DNA of 64,000 nt from Topomyia yanbarensis (taxonomy: Eukaryota > Arthropoda > Insecta > Diptera > Culicidae), in NCBI RefSeq assembly GCF_030247195.1, contig NC_080672.1, positions 92,886,113 to 92,950,112 of the forward strand, given 5' to 3'. Made by a program: the position numbers and the translations under genes. Positions within the stretch are counted from its first letter, which is position 1. Each line of letters starts with the position of its first letter. The notes beneath the pieces are model-generated. The model saw only the letters and a list, made by a program, of their open reading frames with translations, was not told where the DNA came from and ran no database searches. Positions 36,061 to 47,859 of this stretch are shown here, one piece after another.

Positions 36061-36530
36061 TGAGTAGAATCGAATTTTCTAAGCGAGCATATTTTTTTCC
36101 CGCAACTCCAATCGATTCACTTCCAAGTGAAACGTTCCTAAATTTGATTAATTTCTAGCCAGTGGAAAAGTTGTAGCCGAAATGTACAGAAATACTCCAG
36201 AACGATACAAATAGGTCTGGTAGAAACCAGCCATTCGTATTTACTCGTAAAATCCTTTCAGAAGATAGAAATAGAATTCAAAATTGCTTCAGATATCAGC
36301 CCTTAACACATACTTGTCAAACCCATACCCACAATTTTGGCATTTTTTGGGAATTGGAGAAATCCGTTAAATCGGAAGTCGTCTAAAAATAGCGTCAAAC
36401 GTCGACTGGTTGGATCTACCTCTCGAAACTATTCCGAAAATACCCACACTGATTCGGTTATAGAGAATCTAGCTAAACCGATAGTCGCCATCTTGACCTA
36501 TGTGGTTTTACACAGCAATCGATTGAAATT
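36061..36530. repeat. dispersed repeat shared with 39.6-40.3 kb
   Basis: The words 'ggatatcagcc(c/t)(t)taac', 'ctt(g)gtcaa(a/g)c', 'ttccgaaaatac' and 'gccatctt' occur in the same order here and at 39690-40300. Together with the adjoining LINE piece this makes a homologous block of about 0.65 kb in two places. Confidence 0.5.
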
Positions 36531-36874
36531 ATTGTAGGCTACAATTTATAGGTGAATTTTATTTTTCGAGTTCATTCAATATTCTCAAAAAAATCACTGA
36601 AATACGTAGAACTTTCACTTATTTAGCAATTAACTTTGACTTCAAAGCTATGACCTATATGTTTTATACACCAAACGATTGCAATTATTATAAATTCTAG
36701 CTTCTAGAAGAATGTAAGTCTAATTTCGCTGAAAATGCTCAAAAAACTTACTGAAATACGTAGAACTTCAGAAATTTCATGTAATTAACAAATAACTGAA
36801 TTAAAAGTGATGACCAATTAATTTTTATACACCAATCGATCGAAATTAAACAAACTTTCACTTGGTCACCACGG

Positions 36875-37640
36875 CGTTACCCTGTTTGTGCGTGGATGAT
36901 CGTCAAGGGCTCGAGCGTTTGCATGTTAACGTGTGCTAGCGTGTATGTAGCTTCGCGTGCATAAATTCGATTTTATAACCGTGTGGACATTTGCATGTTC
37001 GCGGACAGTGAATTTGATACTTAATTTTTAGTGTATGGTATGGATGCGAGAAGAGAATTAGTTTCCCCGGTCAAGTAGCCATCGAACATGTCGTCTAGTT
37101 CAGTGATCCTCAACCTGGGGTCCGCGGACCCCTGAAGTCGTTGCTGGGGGTCCGCGACGAAAAATTTATTTTTCGAGTACATACTGAAATTTCAAGTCTT
37201 GTTTTCTAACAAACTGAAAATAACACATTGATTGTATACAAAATCGATGTTTATCCGTGGGGTCCGCCGCAACCCAGGGTGGTTTCTAGAGGGGTCCGTG
37301 ATACGAAAAAGGTTGAGAACCGCTGGTCTAGTGGATATGAGCGATATTTTTTTGATTGGCCCAACTGAAGGCATCATTCTAAGCTGCTAGGACCGACGGT
37401 AGAGATTACCGACATGATCATGACCGACTCATAATCGCGCGAGCGATGGGTTAGTGCTTGAGACCGCATTTGTGAATTTATAGGTGCTAAATCGATCACT
37501 TAATTACCAGGGATTTTAATGTTAGCGGGCGTAACTATATGCGGATGGTGGCATTTGCATGTTTGCGTTTGTGACCAGGTTTGTGTTATCGCGAAGGCCA
37601 CGAGTGTTGATACGTTTGGAATGGGAGAGATTGTGAGTTT
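36875..37640. repeat. satellite-like element, copy split by a hAT MITE
   Basis: Monomer words 'gatcgtcaagggctcgagcg', 'acgtgtgctagcgtgtatgtag' and 'gtctagtggatatgag' are present. The last one is divided by the insertion at 37101-37325. A second partial monomer follows to about 37620. Confidence 0.65.
37101..37325 (+). mobile_element. hAT-type MITE, copy 1
   Basis: The 225-bp element begins CAGTGATCCTCAACC and ends in the inverted form (…GGTTGAGAACCGCTG). An 8-bp duplication GTCTAGTT/GTCTAGTG flanks it at 37093-37100 and 37326-37333. CAG..GTTCTCAACCT ends and 8-bp duplications are typical of hAT non-autonomous elements. The insertion site lies inside a satellite monomer whose uninterrupted version is visible in other copies. 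Confidence 0.85.
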
Positions 37641-38214
37641 ATATGAGGAAAAATGCAGTTTATTGTGCTATTGAATATTAGTATGAATCTAATTTAAGAT
37701 ATAATAATGAAAGCAAAAATAGCCTGCCGAATAAAGAAAAAACGAAAGAAATTAAATAGAAGCGCATGAATTGATTGATATTATTTTTTGTATTCAAAGT
37801 AAAAGTGTGAAAAGCAAACAACTAGAAGTACATCAAAAACAGACTAATGAAGTAGTAGAAAAGAACACATGTAACATGCAACTTGAACTTGTCTGCCAGC
37901 AAACGTTATTTATTTACCATTGACGAAATTTACCTTCTGTTAGAATTTTTCCACGCTATGCTGACAGGAAATGGATGAATCAAGTGCGACGGTAAATTAA
38001 TCGTACCTCATTTTATCCAATCCGAGCTTCCCGAACGAATCGAAATGAATGCACGAATTGAACACCGGTGAAAAGTGACCAGCAAATACCAGGAAGGATT
38101 ACTCACTATTCTATCATATACGCCAGTTCTGAATTCATCCCCTGATCCATACTGTGACGAACACATACACAGATAGACATACGACAATTGTACACTATTA
38201 TTAAACACTACAAT

Positions 38215-38447
38215 TATTACTACACCAATCTACTTTTACATTTCTTTGGTGGTTAATCGTTAGTTTCAGCTGGTGCAGAGTATGAAAAAACACAAAACAT
38301 AAAAAAAAGGCTTATAAGCCCTCTCGGTCCCCTCGATGCACCACTATCCAGACGTAATTAAATAACCATCTAAGATTGTCTGTCAAAAGTTCTCTAAAAT
38401 TTTTGCACAAATATGCTTTATGACGTTTGCAATACCGTCAAACTTTG
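38215..38447. repeat. satellite-like element, 3' module
   Basis: Words 'agtatgaaaaaacacaaaac', 'ccctcgatgcaccactatc' and 'gcaataccgtcaaac' match the 3' modules at 14.5-14.87 and 52.6-52.8 kb. The module ends right where decayed units of the 8-mer array begin. Confidence 0.65.
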
Positions 38448-38449
38448 AA

Positions 38450-39424
38450 TTTTTGAGTCAGTGAATCTTAGTATCATTGAATGTTGGAATCTTGCAATCT
38501 TGGAATTTTGTAATCTTGAAATCTTTGAATCTTAGGATCTTTGAATCTTTGAATTTTTGAATCTTCGAATCTTTGAATCTTTGAATCTTCGAATCTTCGA
38601 ATCTTTGAATCTTTGAATCTTTGAATCTTTGAATCTTTGAATCTTTGAATCTTTGAATCTTTGAATCTTTGAATCTTTGAATCTTTGAATCTTTGAATCT
38701 TTGAATCTTTGAATCTTTGAATCTTTGAATCTTTGAATCTTTGAATCTTTGAATCTTTGAATCTTTGAATCTTTGAATCTTTGAATCTTTGAATCTTTGA
38801 ATCTTCGAATCTTTGAATCTTTGAATCTTTGAATCTTTGAATCTTTGAATCTTTGAATCTTTGAATCTTTGAATCTTTGAATCTTTGAATCTTTGAATCT
38901 TTGAATCTTTGAATCTTTGAATCTTTGAATCTTTGAATCTTTGAATCTTTGAATCTTTGAATCTTTGAATCTTTGAATCTTTGAATCTTTGAATCTTTGA
39001 ATCTTTGAATCTTTGAATCTTTGAATCTTTGAATCTTTGAATCTTTGAATCTTTGAATCTTTGAATCTTTGAATCTTTGAATCTTTGAATCTTTGAATCT
39101 TTGAATCTTTGAATCTTTGAATCTTTGAATCTTTGAATCTTTGAATCTTTGAATCTTTGAATCTTTGAATCTTTGAATCTTTGAATCTTTGAATCTTTGA
39201 ATCTTTGAATCTTTGAATCTTTGAATCTTTGAATCTTTGAATCTTTGAATCTTTGAATCTTTGAATCTTTGAATCTTTGAATCTTTGAATCTTTGAATCT
39301 TTGAATCTTTGAATCTTTGAATCTTTGAATCTTTGAATCTTTGAATCTTTGAATCTTTGAATCTTTGAATCTTTGAATCTTTGAATCTTTGAATCTTTGA
39401 ATCTTTGAATCTTTGAATCTTTGA
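38450..39424. repeat. (GAATCTTT)n array, about 0.9 kb
   Basis: Over 110 units of the octamer. The left edge (38450-38590) is decayed (variants with CTTAG, CTTGC, CTTCG), and the interior is perfect except for a CTTCG unit near 38804. The minus strand gives a false 335-codon frame of repeated KIQRFKDS, which is not a gene. The right edge abuts a LINE remnant. Confidence 0.95.
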
Positions 39425-39690
39425 AACTTTAAATCATGGCCCGTGCTTGATCGTCCTTCCTGCAAATTCGCTTTGGAGTTTGCGCATAAAGGATTCAGTC
39501 AACTGGCACAGTCTGCTAAACAGAATATGGAAGAGTACCTTACAGGCTGCATTGTGGTTCAGTATACCTCATTGGTTATTGCATCCCAATTTAAGTTTAT
39601 TCTTCTAGAAAGAATATATGGGTCCATCCAACTTATCCAATGGCATGTTTTCGATATGAGTAGGACCGAGTACGTTCCACACAGAATGTA
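39425..39690 (-). pseudogene. LINE RT N-terminal remnant beside the 8-mer array
   Basis: On the minus strand the frame reads CKVLFHILFSRLCQLTESF and then a GRSSTGHD block, matching the RT N-terminal region of non-LTR elements (…GF..GRSTTDQ…). It is homologous to 35890-36040. The frame runs straight into the 8-mer array after the GRSSTGHD block, so the array has replaced or displaced the rest of the RT. Confidence 0.6.
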
Positions 39691-40300
39691 AACAAAGAGA
39701 ATCGGTTCTACATTTGGTTCATTTCGGTCCTAAGGTACATCCGACATGTGCAGAAATTCTCTAGGACAGCGGTTCTCAACCTTTTTCGTACCACGGATCC
39801 CTTTTGTGCGCTATCGATATGTTATTTTCAGATTCTTAGGAAACAAGACTTGACATTTCAATATGCGCTCGGAAAATATATTTTACTTCGCGAACCCCCA
39901 GCAACGATTTCACGGCCCCCTAGGGGTCCGCGGACCCCAGGTTGAGAATCACTGCTCTAGGACGATACGAACAGATTGGTGTATGCGAATAATTGGGAAT
40001 GTATTCTACCAGTTACTAACATTTACTCCTCAAATCCAACCAGTAATCAGTTAAGATTTCAAAGAGGCTTCGGATATCAGCCTCTAACATTTACTTGGCA
40101 AGTTCATACCAACAATTTCTCCATTTATTTCGAATTGTAAAATTTTGCAAAACCAGAAATCGCCACGATGGGTGTCAAAATGGCGCCCAACAACAATTTC
40201 TGACATCTACTTGTCAAGCCATTCCAAAAATATCTATATTGATTGAGTTGTAAAGAATTTTGATGAACCGGACGCCGCCATCTTGGATGGAAAAATGACA
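39691..40300. repeat. dispersed repeat, second copy
   Basis: Homologous to 36061-36530 by shared word order. It is interrupted by the hAT MITE at 39767-39954. Confidence 0.5.
39767..39954 (-). mobile_element. hAT-type MITE, copy 2 (opposite orientation)
   Basis: Starts CAGCGGTTCTCAACC and ends GGTTGAGAATCACTG, with a perfect 8-bp duplication CTCTAGGA at 39759-39766 and 39955-39962. It shares the 'ggggtccgcggacccc' end with copy 1, in reverse orientation. At 188 bp it is an internally shortened relative. Confidence 0.88.
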
Positions 40301-40404
40301 GTCGTCTAACTCATTCCAACAATACGTGCCAATTTAAAAAAAAACGCGTGAAAATCCGTTTAAAAATCATAGTGTTTATATATGAGAATGACAAGAAAAA
40401 AATG

Positions 40405-41836
40405 ATCCCTATCCGCCCACGCCTGAGTCGGTTCCTAGTCCCACCAGGAATACTTGCTCCAAATTTGAAGCAAATCAGACAAGTCTAGCTGTCGGACAAA
40501 CGTGCCAGAAGTTTCGGCAATTTACTTGGAGAAAAACCACTATCTCGCATTTTCACCGCTAGGTGGCACTGTATGCATCGTATTAGCATTGTAAGTGAAA
40601 ATATGAAAGATAATTAAATTGTCTACAACTTTGTCGTAGACTGCTAATCAATCCGGCTTTGTTAAAAGAAAATATTAAATTTGTAGCGAAGTGATGTCTG
40701 AGTCAGTTTTGCATGGGGCCTAGCAGTGCATGATTGTGTATCAGTACTATATTCCAACGAACTAAACATTGTTGTGAATCAATGGTAAAGTTTAGCTCAA
40801 CAGCACATTCAGAAGAATTATAGTTAGTAATACGTCTCATGTTTTGGTTTAAACATTTTAGTTCCACATGTTACCGCATAGATGGCGCCAACACTAACTT
40901 TTGAACGAAGAGAGATAGAAATTGGGTGTCTTCTACAAAGTTATAGAGCAGGCATTTTGCAGTAATTCATCCAAACATCTAGATATTCTATCTCTCTTCT
41001 ATTAAAAGTTAGTGTTGGAGTCCTCTATGCGGTCACAGGTGTAGCTAAAACTTTCTAACTAAATCATAGCTCGTATTATGTACTACATTTCTTCTGAATA
41101 TTCTATTTAGCTAAACCTAACCATTACATGAAATTTTTTTAAGGGCTTTGTCAGTCTTTTGAGAAATAATAGAACGAATTTTAATGTTTCTCCGTCGTTT
41201 CGATGCTTTTTGGCATCATTTTCAGGGGAAACTAATTTATAATGCCGTGATTAATCTGGTTTTGGGTTGATACATAGTTCTTGTACTTGAACCAGATTAA
41301 TCACGACATTATAAACTAGTTTCCCCTGAAGATGATGCTAAAAATCATAGAAACGTCGGACAAACATTAAAATTCGTGCTATTACTTCTCGAAAGACAAA
41401 GCCGTTAAAATAACTTTTATATACACCATAAGCAAAAATCTTCATTTACAACCTAAACATTATTTCACAGAAATGTGTAGTTCGAAGGAATCGAGTACTG
41501 ATACACAACCATGCACTGCTAGGCCCCATGCAAAATTGACTTAGACATCACTTCGTTAAAAGTTATATAACTTATTTTAACAAAGCTGGATTGATAAGCA
41601 GTCTTCGACAAAGTTGTAGGCAATTGAATTATCTTTCATATTTTCACTTACAGTGCTAATACGATGCATACAATGCCACCTAGCGTTGAAAATGCGAAAT
41701 AGTGGATATTCTCCATGTAAATTGTCGAAAAATCCCACGCAAACTTCCAGCACGTTGGTCAGTTAGCTAGACTTGTCCAATTTAGTGCTAATGTTCCTGG
41801 TGGGACTAGGAACCAACTCAGAGGTGGACCGATTAA
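40405..41836. mobile_element. large inverted repeat, arms about 0.5 kb
   Basis: The left arm starts near 'cgcctgagtcggttcctagtcc' (about 40423) and the right arm ends with its complement (about 41800-41836). Intermediate words correspond throughout ('ctaggtggcactgtatgcatcg', 'gcatggggcctagcagtgcatg', 'aacactaacttttgaacg'). The centre lies near 40.95 kb. The right arm is longer only because it contains the palindromic element at 41127-41449. No transposase is visible; class unknown. Confidence 0.75.
41127..41449. mobile_element. palindromic element, copy 2, nested
   Basis: Same family as 6960-7196, in inverse orientation and with a longer centre (41233-41325, itself an inverted repeat 'taatttataatgccgtgattaa' type). 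The duplication AACCTAACCATTA (41114-41126) and AACCTAAACATTA (41450-41462) flanks it. The left arm of the surrounding large inverted repeat supplies an empty site, confirming the insertion boundaries. Confidence 0.75.
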
Positions 41837-41984
41837 GTTTTCAAAAAATTCATTATTTTTCTGAGCAGTCCAACGTTTATTCATACTTCACCAAAAACAA
41901 AAGATTTATGCAATATTTCTCCTTAGTGGATAAAAATAGTGTTTACCTATTTTTTTCCACTAACGAGAAATATAGCATAGTGCG

Positions 41985-42200
41985 TATTACATTGCCTGAG
42001 GTAAACCAAGTTTCGACTTCATTCTCATCAGCTTAATCAGAACTCCTTTTGTTGTGGACATCACGCAGGACTATGGATTTGCTCAGAAACACAATATGTT
42101 TTCGTTTTTGGAACTAGCGTCAATCTGTCACTACGTTAGTATCGGATTCTGAAGAGACGAAGTCGAAACGCAAATTCCATAACTAATTTGATGCTGTCGT
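41985..42200. mobile_element. palindromic element with hammerhead-like core, copy 2
   Basis: Related to 32965-33285: right arm 42107-42185 is well conserved, left arm (about 42005-42030) is decayed and shortened. At 42149-42169 the plus strand reads CTGAAGA, GAC-GAA-GTC, GAAAC, a complete hammerhead-type core with A at the variable position. Confidence 0.55.
42149..42169 (+). ncRNA. hammerhead-ribozyme-like core
   Basis: CTGAAGA, stem GAC/GTC with a GAA loop, GAAA, C. It is the same architecture as at 33235-33255 but with a base change at the one core position that the consensus allows to vary. The opposite arm no longer keeps a good core. Confidence 0.42.
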
Positions 42201-45200
42201 TGGGGAAGCCTTTCCACTCCAATTAAACGGATCAGAGGAAATAATTTGAGGTTCTCCTCACTGAAAAGTCGCGGAGTCTTTCGCTTTAATTGTATACCAT
42301 TGAAGCACAGCAGAGCGATCAACAGTCCCAAGTGACTTCCTTCCGTATAAGTAAATGTTAGTGATTGACAATGGTAATCATTATCTTTTGGTCTGTGAAG
42401 TATGATCGAAAACATTGCAGAACACTATCAAATCTTGCCAGTTTAACCATATATCGAGGATCATCTTATTCAAAGCTTGTGGACGATATTATTTTAATCG
42501 CGACATTCCATGCTGTGTCTCAAAAAGGAAATTCTACACACCAGACTGCACGCTGTATTGATGTTATTCCGCTGTGAATTTTGGAATTGACTGAAATTAG
42601 CTTCTTCTTTTAGTAAAGTATAATCCAGAAAATAATCCATACTTATGATGGGTTTAATTCATTTGCAGTAAATTTGGCCTGCTTTCGCTACATTTTTAAT
42701 GTCGCCGTGATCATATACTGAACACACCCCTTAAACAAATATGAAATTCTCTACTTTTAACGGTATCACTCTCCTGAATGAATCTTTTCCAACCCATTCA
42801 GTGGAGTACTTTTGTTTGTCTCAAGGCTAAATACCGTCGGCTGGGGGAGAAATTCTGCGTTGCCGAGCGCACGTGTAAATTGGTAGTGAAAAACCTTTTT
42901 CCTGTCTTGATAGTTTGAAAGCTGCTGGCTACTACTGGTGCTGCTCATGTACCGCTTCAGTAGAAAAAAACACCCTTCGGCAGAACTTTCACTTTGCAGC
43001 AGACTTGAAAGAAGAACCAAAAGAATAGGAAAGAAAACAGATTTTTCACCGATTCGTTTCTTTTTTCGGTTTCTTTGAATGCACCCTCACAAGCCCCGAA
43101 GGTGCGACAGCCAAGGACTTTTCCTGAACAGAAAGTAGGGTCAATAAGTCTAATTTGGTCTCGGATTTCCCTTTAATTTCAAAGGGTGGTTCCAAGTAGC
43201 AATTTAATTTAAAATAGTTGAAAATAAGCAAAAATTTACAAAAAAAAATGACGATCGATTGAACATCGACAAAATCTAATAAATTAAAGTTGATAGCAGT
43301 TTGTGCTGGGCATACTGAATTTAAATAAATATCCCACCTTTACCCTACTTACACCACCAGGGACTAAAATCATTTCAAACTGAAGGATAAAATCGTATAA
43401 AAGCTGTTACATCTAGCAAAGCTCCAGCTCGGTTTTTTGTGTGAAGAGATTTGACGGTGGTGGTGGTGGTAGGATGGTAGGACGGAATAGGACGAGGTCG
43501 CACGGAGATGAAAGATAGCTTGTATCTTTGAAATCTGTGCAAGGAGATAAATTTGTCTAGGATTTTAATTCTATTTGGTATGAGCAGGGGCATAGGACAT
43601 TAATCTGTTCCTTGCCATGCCAACGACAACGGCAATGACGACGACAAGGATGACGACGACGCGGGGGTGTCACCAGCAAGCGGAAGAAACTCATCTTCTG
43701 CTGAAACAATGTTTTGGCAGTGTATTGCAAGTGGAGTGTGCAAGCAATATCCGCCCGGAGGTTTTGTGGAAAGTTCGGAAACCGAGAAGAGATAGTTTCT
43801 CCAGATGAAGCAGAGAAAGACCCGGGTTGGAAAAGTAATTACGATGAGCGATAGCTTTGTGCATGGGGTGACAAATTGGCCGAGTAATGTTGGTTTGCAC
43901 TATACACGAATAGCTCGTATCTGTCTACACTGTCAACCGGGGAAGCGTATGGCAGAACAATTTTGCATATTTGTCTGTGCGCCTACATTGAATGTGCTTT
44001 CAGTTTTTTTTCATGCTTGATGTGTGCTTCGGCACAGAACGGAGATTCCTATATTTTCATTCATTAAAATGATTATTTGCTCAAATAAAACCCATTTACA
44101 GCGACCGACGAGATGGTTGTTTCGAACATACCAGAGGATCGTTTGCCGCCGCACGACAGAAATAAACCACCGAGATTACAGCAGACAGCAGACGTCCGAC
44201 GGAATGTCCCCGTTACTGGCGGGGGGTTAAAGGCGAGAAAAAAACGTAATGTATTTTTATTTGTATTTCAATATTTACCAACAAGCTTTGCTCGTGCAAC
44301 CGCGAAACTTTATTCCTATTTTTTTCCTCCCCGATGGGTGGAAGGGTGGTGGTAGTTGATGGGCATAGTACGGACTACCTCACTTTCACCGGTTGTTTGT
44401 CAAAGAGAGAAAAAAAACTCAAACCGTAGCCGCACTGTCTGTGGCAGTGTACCCCGAAAAGCACAGATGAAAATAAAAACCGAGTTGAAGTGTCGGCAGA
44501 ATGATGGGAAATAAATGGGGGAAAAGTTTGCATAATTTATTCACTGCGAATCCGTCTGAAATGATCTCTCGTGTATTTAACTGGTTTGTGTTGATGCTTA
44601 CATTTGGGGTTGCCGCTTCGCCCCATCTCCCAATCCGTCAGTTTCTATTTTTCATCTTCTAGAGTGGATCCGGCGTGTATTGATTCAATGAATAAAAATT
44701 AATGATGAATTTTTTTTTGCAGCTACCGACATCCACATTATGTTCATCGAAATACATAGTTTAATTTTAACGATCAGTCTGCCACTCGTTTCTGCAAGAA
44801 AAAAATGGGCGGGTACTGTCACTGGTATAACAGGAGTAAAGTAGAATAAATTTTAGCAAGTTAATAAAAACATAGCAATTGTTACTATCTTCGGAAATGT
44901 TGTACTACAGTCACATAAATTAGATGAGGAAGATAGTTTTCAATTAACCACTATAAAAATTAAAAGCCCTTTACTGAGCTATTATACAAGATACTATAGA
45001 AAATGTTTGATTTTTTCGCATTGCCGAAAACTAAATAAAATTCCGATGTTTGTAGATTTTCAAAAGTTCCGGAATAACCAATCTAATATAATCATTCAGA
45101 AGACAGACGTGACAGACTAAAATTAATTCTATTTCACTTTTGTTTTGTCTTTGAAATTTCCCTCCATTTCAATTTGTAGAGTGGCCTGAAATACTAAAAA

Positions 45201-45225
45201 AATGCGTATATAATTGCTGATGACC
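42201..45225. other. no gene recognised; possibly single-copy DNA
   Basis: Relatively balanced composition, few of the window's repeats, and short simple tracts such as (GGT)n at 43455-43471. Open frames reach only about 95 codons and overlap on both strands without domains. If a host regulatory region or intron with selected sequence exists in this window, this is one of the better places to look. Confidence 0.4.
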
Positions 45226-45235
45226 TTGTACCCTT

Positions 45236-46430
45236 TTTGCCTTTCTCATATAAAGAAAGGCTATGCAATCACTGTAAAAATCGACTTTTTAACCGAGGCC
45301 CGGAGGGCCGAGTATCATACACCATTCGATTCAGTTCGTCGAGATCGGCAAATGTCTGTGTGTGTGTATGTATGTGTGTGTGTGTGTGTATGTGTGTGTG
45401 TGTGTGTCATTTAAACTCACACAATTTTCTCAGAGATGGCTGAACCTATTTTCGCAAACTTAGTTTCATCTGAAAGGTATAACGCTCCCATAAGCTGCTA
45501 TTGAATTTTTAGTTGATCCGACTTCCGGTTCCGGAGTTACGGGTTGAAGAGTGCGGTCACACAGCAAATTCCCATATAAACTGGTACCACCATAATGTTC
45601 AAATGATGTAAAACATATTAAAATTGATGTAACATTACTCTAGTTTGCGGGTCTGGATCACTAATGATCAATCAAAGCAGCTTTGACCACATTGGCCACC
45701 TATGACGGTTCATGACGCCCTCGGGGAACCCGCCAAGTTCCTAAGCTAATATCACACCCATTCCACAACGAATTCTCTACCGATTTTTACGAACTTAATT
45801 TCAAATGAAAGATACAGTAATGCCATTGACTGCTGCTGAATTTCATTCGGTTCTGACTCTTGCTTCCGGAGTTACAGGAGTGTTAGTAAGGATACACTGG
45901 AATTTCCCATATAAATCGGTACAATCGTAATACCTCAGAGGCTAAAAACTATTGAAATGGTCACCAAATTACTTCTAATCGTAGATCTAGATCACTGATT
46001 GCCAATCAAACATTCTTTGAATATATTGTCCACTATCGACGATTCCGGAATTCCGGGCATATTCCACAATTAAAGTCACATCGGTTCATCGGTGATGACT
46101 GAACCGATTTTCTCAAACCAAGTCTCAAATGGAAGGCAAAATATGCAGTTGAGCATTGCGTAGCCGCCCCTTCCCCCCCCCTCCCCACCTTGCCCTTACA
46201 CCTCCCTCCTTCATCACTCCCCTCTTCTTGGATCACCCTCACGCCCAGATTTCCTTCATCCACCCCGTATACCGAAATAAGATGAAGGATTTCTGACGCA
46301 TCCTCAACACCCACTCTACTAAACCCCCATTCCCTACACGTTCAAACGCATTCCACCAACCTTTGCAAATTATAATCACATAAAGATAACATTGAACTCA
46401 TGCTTATTAAGCTAATTAAATATTATTCTT
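45236..46430 (+). mobile_element. culicid-type GT-rich repeat, copy 1
   Basis: Begins TGCCTTTCTCATATAAAG, followed by 'accgaggcccggagggccgag', a (TG)n microsatellite at 45355-45410 and then about 310-330-bp internal repeats ('gatggctgaac(c)', 'tttca.atgaaag', 'cttccg(g)', 'cagcaaattcccatataaa'). This copy lacks the inverted right end seen in copy 2. I recognise the pattern as a common mosquito interspersed repeat, but cannot give its family name with certainty. Confidence 0.6.
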
Positions 46431-47366
46431 TTGCCTTTCTTATATAGAAAGGTTATGCAATTGCTCCAAAAACCGACTTTCTAACCGAGGCCCGGAGGGC
46501 CGAGTCTCATATAACATTCGACTCAGTTCGCCGAGATCGCAAAATATCTGTGTGTATGTATGTGTGTATGTGTATGTGTGTATGTGTATGTGTGTATGTG
46601 TGTATGTATGTGTGTGTATGTGCGGATTTGTTAACAAAATGTCCACATCGGTTACTCGAAGATGGCTGAACCGATTTTTACAAACTAAGATTCAAATGAA
46701 AGGTATAATATTCCCATAGGTTGCTATTGAATTTCATTTTCAACCGACATCTTGTTCCGAATTATCAGTTTCTCGGAATTTTCTGAACCGATTTTGACAA
46801 ACTTAATTTTAAATGAAAGGTCCATCAGCTGCTGTTGAATTTTGTGTGGATCCGAGTTCTGGTTCCTGAATTACAGGGTGATACGTACGATCACGCAGCA
46901 AATCCCGATTCTAGCGAATTTTGCGATGAATGTAAAAAGGTGATTTTTTTTTCCAAAATGTAAACACAACTGTTGAATTTGTAGTTCTAGGTCCCCAACA
47001 GTCATTCAAAGTCTCTTTGGGCACACTGGCCACCATCGACGGATCCGGAAGCATCCAAAGTCAGAATAACGGTTATATTGGTTTCTCGAAAATGGCTAGA
47101 TTTGCTCAACTTAGTCTCAAATGAAAGGTGTTGCGTCCCCAGAAACTGATATTAAATTCCATCTGCATCCGACTTCCAGCACCGGAGTTACGGGTTGTGG
47201 AGGTCGATCACATAGAAAACTCCGACTCAAACCGATACCGCGATGAATGCAAAAAGGTGCTCTTATATATACTTACCAAGTGTAATAAGAATGAAAGACA
47301 TTTCCATAAAGTTATATTGTACGAACCAGCTATTAAATCATAGTTTGGAGAAATGAGAAAGGCACA
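46431..47366 (+). mobile_element. culicid-type GT-rich repeat, copy 2 with inverted ends
   Basis: Starts TTTGCCTTTCTTATATAG-like sequence at 46431 and ends with 'aaatgagaaaggcac' (47351-47365), the complement of the start. These short terminal inverted repeats suggest a DNA transposon. It has the same order of parts as copy 1: 'gaggcccggagggccgag', a (TGTGTA)n tract at 46546-46622, then repeated internal blocks beginning near 46660, 46780 and 47085. Confidence 0.65.
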
Positions 47367-47840
47367 ATTGCACCTCTAGGTGGATTAAAACAGGTTTTTC
47401 ATACATGAGATACTTTTTCATTTCAAATAGACGTGCCCTGTCGCTATACGCATAATTGTCCCATGTTCTATGGGAATAATCGTGGGACAATTATGTGTAA
47501 AACGGCAGTCTACACTAATACCATCTTGTCTTGATCCCAAAACTAAGCCATACGCTAACCCTAGCTTCTGCAGCAACGAGAAAATTTTTAAAAACCCGTG
47601 CTCCTCAAAAATTCGCACTCTTGTCCTCTCTCTATCTCCTGCCCAAATGCTATTCCGATGTTGAAATATCCCCTTAGTCACCATCTTTAATGAAAAAATA
47701 ATAAATTTGTCTCCCTAGTCTGTAGTTAATTTAATCTATTCACCTTGAAATGAAAATGATAAAATTGTAATATAAGATTAGAGAAATTTAGTTTAAAGAA
47801 AATACTAAATAATAACTGCCATAGTTCAAAAGAAATTGAA
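47367..47840. other. no gene recognised
   Basis: A short hairpin-like repeat of 'ataattgtcccatg' occurs at 47450-47465 with its complement at 47478-47494. Otherwise nothing recognisable. Confidence 0.35.
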
Positions 47841-47859
47841 ACGCAAATACCCCGGTACC

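Noticed and set aside
38458..39465. 335-codon minus-strand frame of repeated KIQRFKDS
   Set aside because: Pure translation of the (GAATCTTT)n array. The LINE remnant at its N-terminal end shows there is no real gene.
45214..45443. Cysteine-valine-rich short frames
   Set aside because: Translation of the (TG)n microsatellite within a dispersed repeat.
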